From positions 35,964 to 99,963 of the forward strand of contig CAIQQJ010000106.1 in the NCBI GenBank assembly GCA_903873905.1: 64,000 nucleotides of DNA. The letters run 5' to 3'. Position 1 is the stretch's first letter. Each line of letters starts with the position of its first letter. A model generated the notes under the pieces. It was not told the origin of the DNA, made no database searches, and was given only the letters and a program-made list of their open reading frames with translations. The position numbers and the translations under genes are program-made. Shown here piece by piece: positions 25,152 to 34,736 of the stretch. The DNA comes from an uncultured Flavobacteriales bacterium (GTDB taxonomy: Bacteria; Bacteroidota; Bacteroidia; Palsa-965).

Positions 25152-26243
25152 CTAATAAAAAATCGATCTAGACATCTTCGGATTGAAAGGGTTGGGGAAA
25201 GCAAAGCGCAACGAAAGTTCAAGTCCTCCCTTTTTTGCACTCGCCGTTTGAAGTCCTGATGTGTTAATGTCATAACTCACACCGAATGAATAACTGGAAT
25301 ATTCTAAAAGAACAGTTGCTGTAACAGCATCTTTTGCACGAACAAAAATTCCTGCAGAAATTGCCGCACCACTTTTGAATCCAGTATACCTTGCGTCATC
25401 ACGTAAGGTGGCATAACGAAAAAGTGCACCAGCAAATATCTCTTGACTCGGCCCTTGTCTGGTGTAAACAAAACTAGGCACCAAAGAAAAACAAGAATTC
25501 GGAATTCCATATAACATTCCGCCGTGCACAACAGTCTTCATATAAAGTTTGGAATCTGAAGAAGCATAATATGAATATCCTGGTTGATTGACATGAAAAA
25601 ATGCAAGACCAAAATTTCCCTTAAATGCATGGTTGTTTATTACTGGGTCAGATCCCATGGCGTTATCAAAATTCCAAAATATTCCTCCACTAAGGTCTGC
25701 GTATGAAAATGAATTCGACATGTTTGAGGTTTCTCCAGAAAAGAGACCTGGATTGAATGCGGACACATCGTATTGATTTCCCCATTGAAGAGCACCAGCG
25801 TTCATACTGTGTTGAGCAAATCCCACTTGAAATCCGGCTCCAACAGTATTGTAGGAATTCAAAACAACATGATAAGCGCCTGTCAAATTTCCTTGTGAAG
25901 TCCCAATTTTTGCATCGCCTGCTTTATCACTGAAAAAATTTATTCCCGCAGCAGCAAAACCTTTCTTTGAAGTTTTTTTTGTTCTGAACCTCATGTCATA
26001 CGAAAACGCAATTGTTTTATACGGCGTGGCCACACTTTGCCATTGATCTTTGTAATTAAAAATAGCTTGCATAGCGTGTTGAGCGCCTGCAGTCGCAGGA
26101 TTTAATGTCAAAGGCGAAAAATCAAATTGCGAAAAATGGATGTCTTGCGCTAACGCGCGTTGCGTAACAAAACAAAAAAGAAAAATCGCAACAACAAATA
26201 ATTTGCTATTTATTTTGGCAGAAACTGTTTTCTTGTCTTTCAT
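25152..26243 (-). CDS. PorP/SprF family T9SS-associated outer-membrane protein
   Basis: An outer-membrane protein of 363 residues with a signal peptide (LFVVAIFLFCFVTQRALAQ) and the family opening DIHFSQFDFSPLTLNPATAG. The middle has typical PorP/SprF strands (YKDQWQSVATPYKTIAFSYD, GFAAAGINFFSD) and the protein ends in an aromatic barrel strand (MSRSIFY). SprF-type proteins assist surface delivery of cognate adhesins that carry type B sorting domains. The gene begins 2 nt after the stop of the SprB-like adhesin gene on the same strand, so they form an operon and a likely dedicated pair. Confidence 0.94.
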   Translation of the reverse strand: MKDKKTVSAKINSKLFVVAIFLFCFVTQRALAQDIHFSQFDFSPLTLNPATAGAQHAMQAIFNYKDQWQSVATPYKTIAFSYDMRFRTKKTSKKGFAAAGINFFSDKAGDAKIGTSQGNLTGAYHVVLNSYNTVGAGFQVGFAQHSMNAGALQWGNQYDVSAFNPGLFSGETSNMSNSFSYADLSGGIFWNFDNAMGSDPVINNHAFKGNFGLAFFHVNQPGYSYYASSDSKLYMKTVVHGGMLYGIPNSCFSLVPSFVYTRQGPSQEIFAGALFRYATLRDDARYTGFKSGAAISAGIFVRAKDAVTATVLLEYSSYSFGVSYDINTSGLQTASAKKGGLELSLRFAFPNPFNPKMSRSIFY

Positions 26244-26245
26244 TT

Positions 26246-29200
26246 TTATCGTAATAATGTAATGTTTCCTTTTTTAGAAATCTGTTTTCCATCAAAGCCC
26301 ATACCTTCTAGAAAATAGACAAACACAGCAGAGTCAAGTGTCTTCCCTTTATATGTTCCATCCCAACAATCATTTGGATTCTCGGTTTCAAAAACCTTTT
26401 CTCCCCATCTATCAAAAATGGAAAAGTGAATTGTCTTGACACATTGTTTTCCATAAATACACAACAGATCATTTTCATTATCTCCATTTGGCGAAAATAC
26501 ATTTGGAACAAAAAGCTCAGGACATGTTTCGTCAACAGTTACAGTCACACAAGCGGTGTCGGAGCATAAATTTGCATCTGATACGATAACACAATACATG
26601 GTCGTTTGAACTGGTGCCGCAACAGGATTCGTGCAATTGGTACAATTCAAACCTGTTGAAGGATTCCAATCGTATGTTGTTCCTCCTGTTGCTGAAAGTG
26701 TTGTGTTGCTTCCAATTTGAATGGAGATGTCTGTACTGATTCCTGCAATTGGATTAGCATTTGTTAGAACTATTACACTAGAAGATTGTACACAACCATT
26801 TGCATCCGTAATAGTGCAAGAATAATTTCCCGCCGAAAGTCCACTAATTGTGGAGGAATTTCCCGCTGCAGGATTCCAACTAAACGTCAACGGCGCCGTT
26901 CCTCCGTTTGCAATTGCAACTGCATTTCCATTATTCAATCCGCACGCAGGAGAAGAGGTTACTGTCAACGAAATTTGTGTTGGTTGGGTAATTGTAAAAG
27001 TGGGTGTCAATGTACACCCGTTTGCATCGGTGATAATGCAAGAGTAATTTCCTGCAACAAGCGAGGACGCGCTTGCACTCGTTCCACCTGATGGTGACCA
27101 TACATATGTATAAGTTGGCGTTCCACCTGATGCGTTCACTGTTGCCATTCCATTATTACCACCATTGCACAAAATGTCTGTTTGAGTAGACGTTACCGAA
27201 ATAACAGTTGGCTGCACTATATTAACGGATGCTGTAATTGAACAACCGTTTGCATCGGTGATCGTACAAGAATAATTTCCAGCGGTAAGTGAGCTTGCGG
27301 TTGCTGCATTTCCTCCTGATGGGGTCCAAGAGTAGGAATAACTAGCCGTTCCTCCAGTAGCAATAACAATTGCAGCGCCGGTATTTCCCCCATAACACAA
27401 AATGTTGGTTTGTGAGCTTGTTGCCGCTAATACAGAAGGTTCGGTAATTGTAATTGATTGTGTTGTAATACAACCATTGGCATCTGTGATGGTACAAGAA
27501 TAATTTCCAGGAGTGAGGGATGATGCTGTTGCTGCATTTCCTCCAGAAGGGGCCCAAGCATAGGAATATGCAGGTGTTCCTCCATTTGTAATTACGGTAG
27601 CTGAGCCATTCCCATTTCCATTGCATGAAACATTCGATTGTGAAGAGGTCGCTGTCAATAAATTTGGTTCAGTAATACTAAATGTTTGTGTCAACGAACA
27701 ACCATTCGCATCTGTTATAACACAACTATAAATTCCAGTTGTTAGTGAAGTTGCGTTTGATGCGTTTCCTCCAGTAGGTGACCAGGAATAGGAATACCCA
27801 GGATTACCTCCACTTACCACCACAGTTGCAGAACCGGTATTTCCTCCATTACACAACACATCTGTTTGTGATGCTGTATTGGCAAGGGTGGAGGGTTGTG
27901 TTATGACAAAACTTTGATTTAAAGAACAAGAATTTGCATCGGTAATGGTGCAAGTATAACTCCCAACTGCCAATGAAGTCGCGGTCGCTCCTGTTCCTCC
28001 TGATGGTGCCCATGAGTAGGTATAGGAAGGTGTTCCTCCACTTACCAAAACACTAGCCGAACCGCTGTTACCTGTATTACACAAAACATTCACTTGTGTA
28101 GGTAGGACAGAAAGTGCTGAAGGTTGTGTAATAATAAAACTTTGTGTTATTTGACAACCGTTGGCGTCTGTAATGGCACAAGTGTAATTTCCAGAGGTAA
28201 GCAACGTTGCCGTTGCATTTGTCCCACCTGTTGGTAACCAAGCATAAGTATATGTCGGAGTGCCACCTGTAACAATAACACTTGCAGAACCGCTGCTTCC
28301 TCCATTACAAGCAACATTTACTTGGGAAGACAACAATGACAGAACTACGGGCTGCGTAATAGTAACAGATGCACTAAAAGTACATCCATTGGCATCTGTA
28401 ACAGTGCAAAAATAATTTCCAGCCGATAGTGATGACGCTGTTGCGCTTGTTCCACCAGATGGTGACCACAAATAGGAATAACCTGCAACTCCTCCCGACG
28501 CAACAACAGTTGCAGAACCATTATTTCCACCATTACAATTTACATTAGTTTGTGTAGAAATAGCAGTTAAAGTTGTCGGTTGTGTAATCAGAAAAGTTGA
28601 TGTTGCAGAACAACCATTTGCATCTGTTATGGTGCAAGTGTAATTTCCTGCCGATAGCGCAGTAGCTGTTGCCGCATTTCCTCCTGAGGGTGACCAGAGA
28701 TATGTGTAAGTTGGAGTCCCTCCATTTGCAACAACTGTTGCGGAACCATTATTTCCACCATTGCACAGAATATTGATTTGAGAAGAAGTCGCCGACAGTG
28801 AAATTGGTTGTGTGATCAAAAAAGTTTGAGTTGACGTACAACCGTTAAGATCAGTAATGGTGCAAGAATAATTACCCGGTGAAAGAGAATTTGCTGTGGC
28901 ACTTGTTCCTCCCGAAGGAGACCAGTTATAAGTATATCCTGGTGTTCCACCTGATGCAACTACAGTTGCAGAGCCATCTGTGTTTCCATTGCAGGAAACA
29001 TTTATCTGTGAATTAATAGATGCTATTGCGGAAGGTTGGGTAATGGTAAAAGTTTGATTGAACGTACAAAGATTCGCGTCTGTAATTGCACAAGTATAAT
29101 TGCCGGCAGCAAGTGAATTCGCGGTAGCATTTGTTCCACCTGAAGGAGACCATAAATAGGTGTAGCCAGGTGTGCCACCAGCAGCATTTACCGATGCGCT

Positions 29201-31024
29201 TCCTCCATTTCCACCATAGCATACGTTATTGGTTTGCGAAGTGGTTGCCGTAATTGCAGTTGGCTGAACAATTACAAACGATTGTGTTATAACACAACTG
29301 TTGTTGTCGGTTATGGTACAGGTATAATTACCAACTGTAAGCCCAACTGCGGTTGCTGCTGTGCCACCAGATGGCAACCATGAATAGGAATAACTTGGCG
29401 TTCCACCAGAAACGGTCACAAATGCAGAGCCGTTATTGCCACCATTACACGTCACGTCTGATTGCATTACCAAACTTAATCCCAATACAGTTGGTTGGGT
29501 AATTGCAACTGTTACTGTAGCTGCACAGGTATTTGCATCCGTAATTGTGCAAGTATAATTTCCTGCAACGAGACCACTGGCAGTTGCCGTTGTTCCACCA
29601 GAAGGTACCCAAGCATAAGAATAAGCGGGAGTGCCTCCTGTTGCAATAATTGTTGCCCCACCCGTACTGTTCCCGTGGCACAAGATATTTGTTGAGGAAA
29701 AAATCGATCCTACTGGAGAAGGGTTGACGACAACAGACGTATTTTGAGTTATTGTTCCACAAGCATTCGTTACGGTTACAGAATAAATTCCTGCAGCGGC
29801 AGAAGTGGCGTTGGAAAGAATTGGATTTTGTTGTGTTGATGTAAATCCATTTGGTCCACTCCAAGAATAAGAAAAGGCGGGAGACCCAATTACATTAACA
29901 CTCAAATTTAAAGTTGAACCTGAACAGATTGGAGTATTACTGGAAATGGAAGAAAAGGTTGGTGCGCCAATAGGTGAAAATGCAACACTACGATAAGCCG
30001 TTGCCACAGGTGCCGTTGAAAGAACTAAAGCAGATGATCCTGAAGCGGCATTTAAATCCACAATTTTTATTAGTCTGTTTACTGTTGCTTCTGCTGTTGT
30101 TGCATAAATAATTGGATTCGCACCACTAAAATCAACAGTTAAACCTCTAGCGCCAATTGTGCCTACACCACATTGTAATGTATATTGAAAAATCCAAGCT
30201 GTGCCATTCCAAGAATACTTTTCAATTCCTCCTTGTGCAACTCCAGTTGATGTGAAGGCTCTATCATCTGCCATATAAATTGTCGTACTGCTTTGATCAA
30301 TCGCAAAACCATATGGACTTCCACCGACATTCGTAACAACAGCCGACGCAACGTTTGGTCCTGAGGTTGGTTGTCCTGAAATCTGATAAACTCCTGGAGT
30401 TCCAGAACCTGTAGAAAACATTAAGTTTCCATTATAAATTTGAACCACACGTTCATTGGTTACAGTATTACTAACGTTTGAAGGAACACCTGTTCCCAAA
30501 TAACACAATCCCGTATTTGCACCACAGGCCCAAAAATTCGTTGATCCGTTTCCAGCGGCACCACGAATATTACTCGCATTAAAAAATGTTGATGAAGAGG
30601 AGGCTATGGAATAAGTGCCGCAACCATTTACTTTGCCTATAATCCTAGGAACTGCCAATGATGTTGTAGCTGGTAAAGAGGATGCATAAGGAAGACTGGC
30701 GTTGTATCCAGGAATAAGTATTGAACTTCCATCCGTTGAACGACTGATTTGATCTTCTGAAGTTGCAGCCCCACTAGAAATACATGCATTAATTCCAACA
30801 TCTGGTATTGATACAGAAAATCCAGTTCCTCCTGCTGGGGTGAACTCCTTAAGAAACAAACTGTTTCCCGTATTAGTTAATACTTGTATTCCATTTCCAA
30901 CTTGTAATACGACAACATTTCCAGTAGTAAATTGAGCTTGCACATTGCCACCGACAAGTAAACAGCTTACAACCAAAAGGGAAACTACGGAAAACAAACT
31001 TGGCTTTTTTATTGAAAGTTGCAT
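26246..31024 (-). CDS. Giant SprB-repeat surface adhesin with gliding-motility-associated (type B) C-terminus
   Basis: A cell-surface protein of 1592 residues. After the signal peptide (SLLVVSCLLVGGNVQAQF) comes a 350-residue domain with propeller-like blades (YGFAIDQSSTTIYMADDRAF, GARGLTVDFSGANPIIYATT). An Ig-like unit follows, then 13 tandem SprB-type repeats of about 76 residues (LCNGGNNGSATVVANGGTPT ... GNYTCTITDANGC ... ITQP). The last 90 residues (FVPNVFSPNGDNENDLLCIY ... FSIFDRWGEKVFET) are the gliding-motility-associated C-terminal domain that directs export through T9SS. SprB in Flavobacterium is the mobile gliding adhesin; motility here is inference. The PorP/SprF gene follows by 2 nt. 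Confidence 0.92.
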   Translation of the reverse strand: MQLSIKKPSLFSVVSLLVVSCLLVGGNVQAQFTTGNVVVLQVGNGIQVLTNTGNSLFLKEFTPAGGTGFSVSIPDVGINACISSGAATSEDQISRSTDGSSILIPGYNASLPYASSLPATTSLAVPRIIGKVNGCGTYSIASSSSTFFNASNIRGAAGNGSTNFWACGANTGLCYLGTGVPSNVSNTVTNERVVQIYNGNLMFSTGSGTPGVYQISGQPTSGPNVASAVVTNVGGSPYGFAIDQSSTTIYMADDRAFTSTGVAQGGIEKYSWNGTAWIFQYTLQCGVGTIGARGLTVDFSGANPIIYATTAEATVNRLIKIVDLNAASGSSALVLSTAPVATAYRSVAFSPIGAPTFSSISSNTPICSGSTLNLSVNVIGSPAFSYSWSGPNGFTSTQQNPILSNATSAAAGIYSVTVTNACGTITQNTSVVVNPSPVGSIFSSTNILCHGNSTGGATIIATGGTPAYSYAWVPSGGTTATASGLVAGNYTCTITDANTCAATVTVAITQPTVLGLSLVMQSDVTCNGGNNGSAFVTVSGGTPSYSYSWLPSGGTAATAVGLTVGNYTCTITDNNSCVITQSFVIVQPTAITATTSQTNNVCYGGNGGSASVNAAGGTPGYTYLWSPSGGTNATANSLAAGNYTCAITDANLCTFNQTFTITQPSAIASINSQINVSCNGNTDGSATVVASGGTPGYTYNWSPSGGTSATANSLSPGNYSCTITDLNGCTSTQTFLITQPISLSATSSQINILCNGGNNGSATVVANGGTPTYTYLWSPSGGNAATATALSAGNYTCTITDANGCSATSTFLITQPTTLTAISTQTNVNCNGGNNGSATVVASGGVAGYSYLWSPSGGTSATASSLSAGNYFCTVTDANGCTFSASVTITQPVVLSLLSSQVNVACNGGSSGSASVIVTGGTPTYTYAWLPTGGTNATATLLTSGNYTCAITDANGCQITQSFIITQPSALSVLPTQVNVLCNTGNSGSASVLVSGGTPSYTYSWAPSGGTGATATSLAVGSYTCTITDANSCSLNQSFVITQPSTLANTASQTDVLCNGGNTGSATVVVSGGNPGYSYSWSPTGGNASNATSLTTGIYSCVITDANGCSLTQTFSITEPNLLTATSSQSNVSCNGNGNGSATVITNGGTPAYSYAWAPSGGNAATASSLTPGNYSCTITDANGCITTQSITITEPSVLAATSSQTNILCYGGNTGAAIVIATGGTASYSYSWTPSGGNAATASSLTAGNYSCTITDANGCSITASVNIVQPTVISVTSTQTDILCNGGNNGMATVNASGGTPTYTYVWSPSGGTSASASSLVAGNYSCIITDANGCTLTPTFTITQPTQISLTVTSSPACGLNNGNAVAIANGGTAPLTFSWNPAAGNSSTISGLSAGNYSCTITDANGCVQSSSVIVLTNANPIAGISTDISIQIGSNTTLSATGGTTYDWNPSTGLNCTNCTNPVAAPVQTTMYCVIVSDANLCSDTACVTVTVDETCPELFVPNVFSPNGDNENDLLCIYGKQCVKTIHFSIFDRWGEKVFETENPNDCWDGTYKGKTLDSAVFVYFLEGMGFDGKQISKKGNITLLR
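26765..29700 (-). repeat. 13 tandem SprB-type repeats (about 228 bp each)
   Basis: Each unit begins with a [IVS]xC[NYH]G motif and ends ITQP or ITEP. The 13th (CGLNNGN) is the most divergent. The array is a coding tandem repeat, not a CRISPR: no short identical repeats separated by unique spacers are seen. Copies differ by many synonymous and conservative changes. Confidence 0.85.
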
Positions 31025-31465
31025 TGGTTATTTGGTATTGTTATTAGCGAAAAATGAAATTCCTTCTCACAGACATCTATAGCTCGAGATGCTTGTTTTT
31101 TTATTGTACATTTTAAAAGCGAGCAAAGATACTTCCTTGTTATTACTAAAATCTCTATTTCTGTTACGCTTGTGTAAAATAAATTGAAACAAAGTTTTTT
31201 TGAAAAACAGGTGCCGTACAGTTAAATTAAGCTGGAACTACACCTTTCTCATTTGACACAGAACTGAACTATTTCCAAAAAATGGATAGTGCCAAAAACA
31301 CATCAGTCAATATCATCCTATTCCAACACCATCTAAAAAGTAATATTGCAATTTGCTCTAGACTCTGAATGTTCAAAATTCTCGGCTACAAAATTAGGCA
31401 AAAAACAAAAAACGATCAGAATTTCCCATTCCGATTCCAATCACCTCCAATAATAAATCATCCAT
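31025..31465. other. Gene-free spacer upstream of the adhesin operon
   Basis: No gene or strong repeat is seen in these 441 bases. The adhesin promoter is in the first 110 bases. The rest is AT-rich without a recognisable open frame. Confidence 0.5.
31124..31131 (-). promoter_or_regulatory. Putative -7 box of the adhesin operon
   Basis: TATCTTTG on the minus strand is an exact TAnnTTTG match 99 nt before the adhesin start codon. It implies a 5' leader of about 90 nt, the longest among promoters recognised in this window. Confidence 0.45.
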
Positions 31466-32185
31466 TTATTGAATAACAACGCTATCGTCTGATATCAAAT
31501 TCTCACCACGATATTTTTTTAGCAATTGTACAACTGTCAAAACATCTTTTTGACAATAGGTAACAATCCTTTCCAGATTTTTTTCTTCGTAATACACCTT
31601 GTGCACTTGACTTCCATCGATATCATCTTTCGGAGTTGGAATTCCAAAAAGTGCAGCTAACAAATTCAAGGAGGTGTGATTTTTATAATCGCCAAACTTC
31701 CACATTTCCATAGTGTCGAGATGTGTGGTTTCCCAAGGTTTTTTCCCAGAAGTGTCAAGCAATGCAGGGAGATTTATTCCATGAATTACCATTCGTCTTG
31801 CGATCCACGGGAAATCAAATTCTTTTGCGTTGTGTCCGCACAGACGATGTTCAGGACGTGAAAAATGTTTGTTCAACAATTCTCCAAAATTGATGAGCAG
31901 TGTTTTTTCATCATCACCATAAAATGATTTGATTCGAAATTGTTCTTTGCCTTCAACGCGTTTCAAATAGCCTACAGAAATACAAATGATTTTTCCAAAC
32001 TCTGCATAAATTCCTGCACGGTTATAAAGTGATTCGGGTGTATCATCTTCACTTTTCCCAATGACAATGGCTTTTCTATCCCACAATTTTTTCCATTCAT
32101 CCGGAACGTCCGAATACGTTGGAAATGCAGGAACCGTTTCGATATCGAGGAAAAGAATGTTTTCTAATTGAAGTGAGTTGTACAT
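31466..32185 (-). CDS. Predicted 3'-5' exonuclease (PolB-exonuclease-like)
   Basis: A DnaQ-like exonuclease domain protein of 239 residues. Exo I is FLDIETVP with the metal-binding Asp and Glu, Exo II is CGHNAKEFDFPWIARR, and the C-terminal Exo III region is ERIVTYCQKDVLTVVQL. The family is the stand-alone PolB-like exonuclease group common in Bacteroidota. It probably trims 3' ends of single-stranded DNA, in a role not established. The start METHIONINE of the MYNSLQLEN reading at 32185 is an ATG. Confidence 0.9.
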   Translation of the reverse strand: MYNSLQLENILFLDIETVPAFPTYSDVPDEWKKLWDRKAIVIGKSEDDTPESLYNRAGIYAEFGKIICISVGYLKRVEGKEQFRIKSFYGDDEKTLLINFGELLNKHFSRPEHRLCGHNAKEFDFPWIARRMVIHGINLPALLDTSGKKPWETTHLDTMEMWKFGDYKNHTSLNLLAALFGIPTPKDDIDGSQVHKVYYEEKNLERIVTYCQKDVLTVVQLLKKYRGENLISDDSVVIQ

Positions 32186-32271
32186 GGAAAAATTTTCATT
32201 TTATTACTTACCAATTTGTTAATTTATATAGAGAATTCAATTGGCAATTGGCAACTACCCAATTGAAAACC

Positions 32272-32673
32272 CTACCTTATCATTACACCTTCCACATTTA
32301 ACAGCGGAATCTTTGTAAAGTTTTTTTCGTTGATGGTTTCGGGCAAGAAGATATATTGTTTGTCGTAAATTTTTCCGTCAATGTAAAAGCTCACCCAAAA
32401 TTCATTGGTCAAGCCAAAAGTGTTTTCCATGATGGGTTCCACTCGTGTAAATTCCAAATCGGGGATCTCTTCAAAAAAATGTCGGAGTGTTGACGTTCTT
32501 TTCATCTCACCATTTATTTCTCCATAACCGCGTGATGAAACGATCACATTTTTGATGGGAACAATATGAAGATTAATTAGAAAAACATTCCAGATATTTT
32601 CTCCATCAACTTCTTCCAAAACAATTGCCATCGCAATGTCTTCCACTTCCGGACGTTCAATATCTTTTTTCAA
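32272..32673 (-). CDS. Conserved hypothetical protein
   Basis: A soluble protein of 133 residues. The N-terminus is MKKDIERPEVEDIAMAIVLE and the core contains NVFLINLHIVPIKNVIVSSR and LRHFFEEIPDLEFTRVEPIM. I recall similar proteins throughout Bacteroidota without a demonstrated function; some database entries carry a doubtful phenylalanyl-tRNA synthetase label, which the sequence does not support. Translation starts at TTG 32673. No in-frame ATG lies nearer than residue 14, which would remove conserved residues. Confidence 0.72.
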   Translation of the reverse strand: MKKDIERPEVEDIAMAIVLEEVDGENIWNVFLINLHIVPIKNVIVSSRGYGEINGEMKRTSTLRHFFEEIPDLEFTRVEPIMENTFGLTNEFWVSFYIDGKIYDKQYIFLPETINEKNFTKIPLLNVEGVMIR

Positions 32674-32677
32674 TGCT

Positions 32678-32758
32678 GTACGAATTACGAATTCGTTACA
32701 AATCTACGAAATACGAATTGTACGAATGTAGGTTTCATAACTATTCGTAATTCCTACC
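32678..32758. repeat. Spacer made of TACGAATTACGAAT-type words
   Basis: GTACGAATTACGAATTCG at the left and CTATTCGTAATTC then CTACCC at the right form an imperfect inverted repeat. They are related to the pair at 11280-11366. The right end runs into the TAG stop of the serine hydrolase gene, as at the earlier copy. Confidence 0.7.
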
Positions 32759-33931
32759 CTACTTTCCATACATTTCCAATGCCGCATCCAAATAATAATG
32801 CACATCGCGTGGCACATCGCTGCCGTGTGTTTTTGGACGACGAATACCAAGACGTACCACAATCATATTCATATCAGGAACCATGATAATGTATTGTCCA
32901 AGAATTCCTCGGCAATAAAAAACGTGATGTCCTTTGTACTGGGGAATCATCCACCAAGCATAACCATAATCCAACGTTGGTGTTCCGTCGTCATTTTTTG
33001 TTCCACTAGGCAAAATCGATGCGAGGGCGTACGTTTCAGGAACAAGTTGTTTCCCATTCCATCTTCCACTATCCAAAAACAATTTTCCAATTCTCGCAAA
33101 ATCTTTTGCATTTGAATTCAAGCAACAAAATGCTTTTTCATCGCCATCTTTATGATCGAGACACCAGAACGCAGGTTTTTCACATCCCATTGGTATCCAT
33201 AATTTTTCAGAAGCGTAATCGGCAACAGTTTTCCCTGTGGCTTTTTTCAAAATCAAGCCCAGCAATTGTGAATTGCCACTGAGATATTTGAATGTTTGTC
33301 CTGGAACCGCATTCATTTTATCATATTTCAAAGTCAATTTTCTCAAATCACTTCCATAATAAGCTTCGGCAGGATATGCAAGCGGATTCACGTAATCTTC
33401 ATCAAATGCAATTCCAGAACTCATCGTCAGCAAATTCCCAATGGTGATTTTTGAACGTTCATCTTTAGCAAATTCAGGAAGGAAATCACTCACTTTTTGA
33501 TCTACACTTTTTATTGCTCCATCTTCAATTGCACAACCCACCAAAACACTGACAATGGTTTTAGCCATTGAAAAAGAATTGGTGATGGAATGGTCATTGA
33601 ATTCTCCCCAGTACTTTTCACAGCGAACAGAATCATCTTTGATAATAAGAAACGCACCTGTTTCAATCGCCATCATTGAATCGAGAAGATTTGCTGGAAT
33701 TTCTTTTTTGTTATAATCTTTCCCATTCTGCCAAGGCTGAGCAGTTCCATTTTTCACTTCCCTATTATCGAAAATCTGATATTCAAATGGAGAAGGACCC
33801 ATTCTTCCCTTGAGATAGGTATTCCAAACTCCCTTATACAAATAAGTTCTTCCCGTGAAAAGGATAAAACAATTGACAAGAAGCAAAACAATTAATAAAA
33901 ATTGTCCGAAACGCTTGAAGAACTTTTTCAT
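32759..33931 (-). CDS. Serine hydrolase, class C beta-lactamase family
   Basis: A membrane-tethered or secreted penicillin-binding-protein-like hydrolase of 390 residues. An N-terminal hydrophobic segment (FLLIVLLLVNCFILFTG) is followed by the catalytic SMAK (SxxK, Ser nucleophile), then YLSGNSQLLG with the Y-x-N-like element. The C-terminal HHVFYCRGILGQ strand takes the place of the KTG triad. Members include esterases, D-amino-acid amidases and peptidases, so true beta-lactamase activity cannot be assumed. The lipB gene lies 43 nt upstream on the same strand. Confidence 0.88.
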   Translation of the reverse strand: MKKFFKRFGQFLLIVLLLVNCFILFTGRTYLYKGVWNTYLKGRMGPSPFEYQIFDNREVKNGTAQPWQNGKDYNKKEIPANLLDSMMAIETGAFLIIKDDSVRCEKYWGEFNDHSITNSFSMAKTIVSVLVGCAIEDGAIKSVDQKVSDFLPEFAKDERSKITIGNLLTMSSGIAFDEDYVNPLAYPAEAYYGSDLRKLTLKYDKMNAVPGQTFKYLSGNSQLLGLILKKATGKTVADYASEKLWIPMGCEKPAFWCLDHKDGDEKAFCCLNSNAKDFARIGKLFLDSGRWNGKQLVPETYALASILPSGTKNDDGTPTLDYGYAWWMIPQYKGHHVFYCRGILGQYIIMVPDMNMIVVRLGIRRPKTHGSDVPRDVHYYLDAALEMYGK

Positions 33932-33974
33932 AGGGGAACTATATGCTTATTTAAACGCAAGAAACGGGAAAGAG

Positions 33975-34694
33975 TTATACGAGCGTTGGCTCATTAACCA
34001 AAGAACATTCAAATTGTGCTTCAAAATGCCTTTTCAGTTTCTCTTTCACTTCATCCATATCAACAGGATGACCTAATTCCTTTTCCATTGAAGTGACAGC
34101 CTTGTCCGTAATTCCACAGGGAACAATTTTTGAAAAATAACTGAGATCAGAATTTACATTCATCGCCCAACCGTGCATGGTCACCCACCTGCTGCTGCGC
34201 ACACCCATCGCACAAATTTTTCTCGCTTTTTTCGGATCACTAGGGTCAAGCCAAACTCCCGTGTAACCTGGATAACGATCACCCTTAATTCCATATTCCG
34301 CAATGGTGAGAATAATTATTTCCTCCAGCACTCTCAGGTAACGATGAATGTCGGTGAAAAAATTGTCAAGATCAAGAATGGGATAACCCACCAATTGTCC
34401 TGGACCATGATAAGTAATGTCACCTCCTCGATTTATTTTGTAATAGGTTGCGTCAATTTCTTTCAACTGCTCTTCATTCGCGAGAAGATTCTGTTCATCG
34501 CCGCTTTTTCCCAATGTAAAAACATGGGGATGCTCGCAAAAAATCAAATGACTTTGTGTTTGAATTTGATTTTCAATTGGCAGATCCCGATTCGATATTT
34601 TCCGATCAACAATTGTTTTGAAATAAGTTTCCTGTAAGTCCCAACAGACTTTATAATCAATTAAACCTTTATCGTGGAAGAGAACCTTGTTCAT
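33975..34694 (-). CDS. lipB: Octanoyl-(acyl-carrier-protein):protein N-octanoyltransferase
   Basis: LipB moves the octanoyl group from ACP to the lipoyl domains of 2-oxoacid dehydrogenases and GcvH, the first step of lipoate assembly. This copy has 239 residues. Motifs: RGGDITYHGPGQLVGYPI (substrate pocket), KICAMGVRSSRWVTMHGWAM (with the catalytic Lys), and the catalytic Cys in IVPCGI. Full length. The partner lipA is not in the window. Confidence 0.95.
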   Translation of the reverse strand: MNKVLFHDKGLIDYKVCWDLQETYFKTIVDRKISNRDLPIENQIQTQSHLIFCEHPHVFTLGKSGDEQNLLANEEQLKEIDATYYKINRGGDITYHGPGQLVGYPILDLDNFFTDIHRYLRVLEEIIILTIAEYGIKGDRYPGYTGVWLDPSDPKKARKICAMGVRSSRWVTMHGWAMNVNSDLSYFSKIVPCGITDKAVTSMEKELGHPVDMDEVKEKLKRHFEAQFECSLVNEPTLV

Positions 34695-34736
34695 TTTAGA
34701 GGGACTGGGGACGAGAAATGGGAGTAACGTCCCTCG

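Noticed and set aside
26765..29700. Regular 228-bp periodicity that could suggest a CRISPR-like or satellite array
   Set aside because: The units are one continuous reading frame of SprB-type repeats with conserved Cys and Gly positions, and they differ mainly at synonymous or conservative sites. No short identical repeats with unique spacers exist.
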